Assembly (NCBI RefSeq): GCF_000002235.5
Contig: NW_022145543.1
Coordinates: 186,001-250,000, forward strand
DNA: 64,000 bases
Direction: 5' to 3'
From: Strongylocentrotus purpuratus
Lineage: Eukaryota > Echinodermata > Echinoidea > Camarodonta > Strongylocentrotidae
Both the position numbers and the translations under genes were made by a program. Below are positions 64,000 through 64,000 of this stretch, in pieces; within the stretch, counting starts at the first letter, position 1, and every line of letters starts with the position of its first letter. The notes beneath the pieces are model-generated. The model made no database searches, was not told where the DNA came from, and saw nothing but the letters and a program-made list of their open reading frames with translations.

Positions 64000-64000
64000 C

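Overview
This window is animal nuclear DNA: AT-rich, with introns carrying GT/AG splice sites, SINE, LINE, Penelope-like, P-element and hAT remnants, and many mononucleotide and (GA)n tracts. The gene content and the style of repeats (CAG-GGCGG-ended, poly-G-loaded hAT MITEs, TGACCTTTGACC-type dispersed repeats, a relaxin/LGR-type receptor exon) suggest a marine invertebrate deuterostome. An echinoderm, probably a sea urchin, is the best guess, but this is inference and no species call is made.

Layout. 0.9-2.0 kb (+): the last exon of a relaxin/LGR-type GPCR, carrying a frameshift and a very short tail. 2.5-3.6 kb: two hAT MITEs with perfect 8-bp target duplications. 8.4-13.9 kb (-): a complete six-exon GDE1 gene (glycerophosphodiester phosphodiesterase 1). 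Its upstream region, including an NRF-1-type palindrome, is tandemly duplicated at 14.0-16.6 kb. 16.6-22.8 kb: a broken paralogous copy of the 3' end of TBCD (tubulin-folding cofactor D); the main TBCD locus is at 57.0-63.9 kb (-) and continues beyond the right edge. 21.7-25.5 kb: two P-element (THAP9-like) transposase remnants in inverted orientation that share the same lesions. 25.96-30.12 kb: a Penelope-like element with a GIY-YIG domain, interrupted by a 2.8-kb hAT element that itself carries a hairpin-containing satellite. 35.3-43.7 and 45.6-54.4 kb: a tandem duplication of about 8-9 kb. Each unit holds one intronless gene for a secreted-then-membrane protein with two Ig-like domains and three tandemly repeated transmembrane modules. 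Unit 1 also has a greatly expanded ~180-bp satellite; unit 2 has acquired several transposons, including a Ty3/gypsy RT fragment.

The housekeeping genes are independent: GDE1 in glycerophospholipid turnover and TBCD in tubulin heterodimer assembly. The most unusual content is the Ig/three-TM gene pair and the two unrelated satellites that both show three-monomer higher-order structure. The paired duplications also give natural empty sites, so several insertions can be polarised from this window alone.

All protein assignments come from reading translations by eye and recalling family features. No alignment or search was run.
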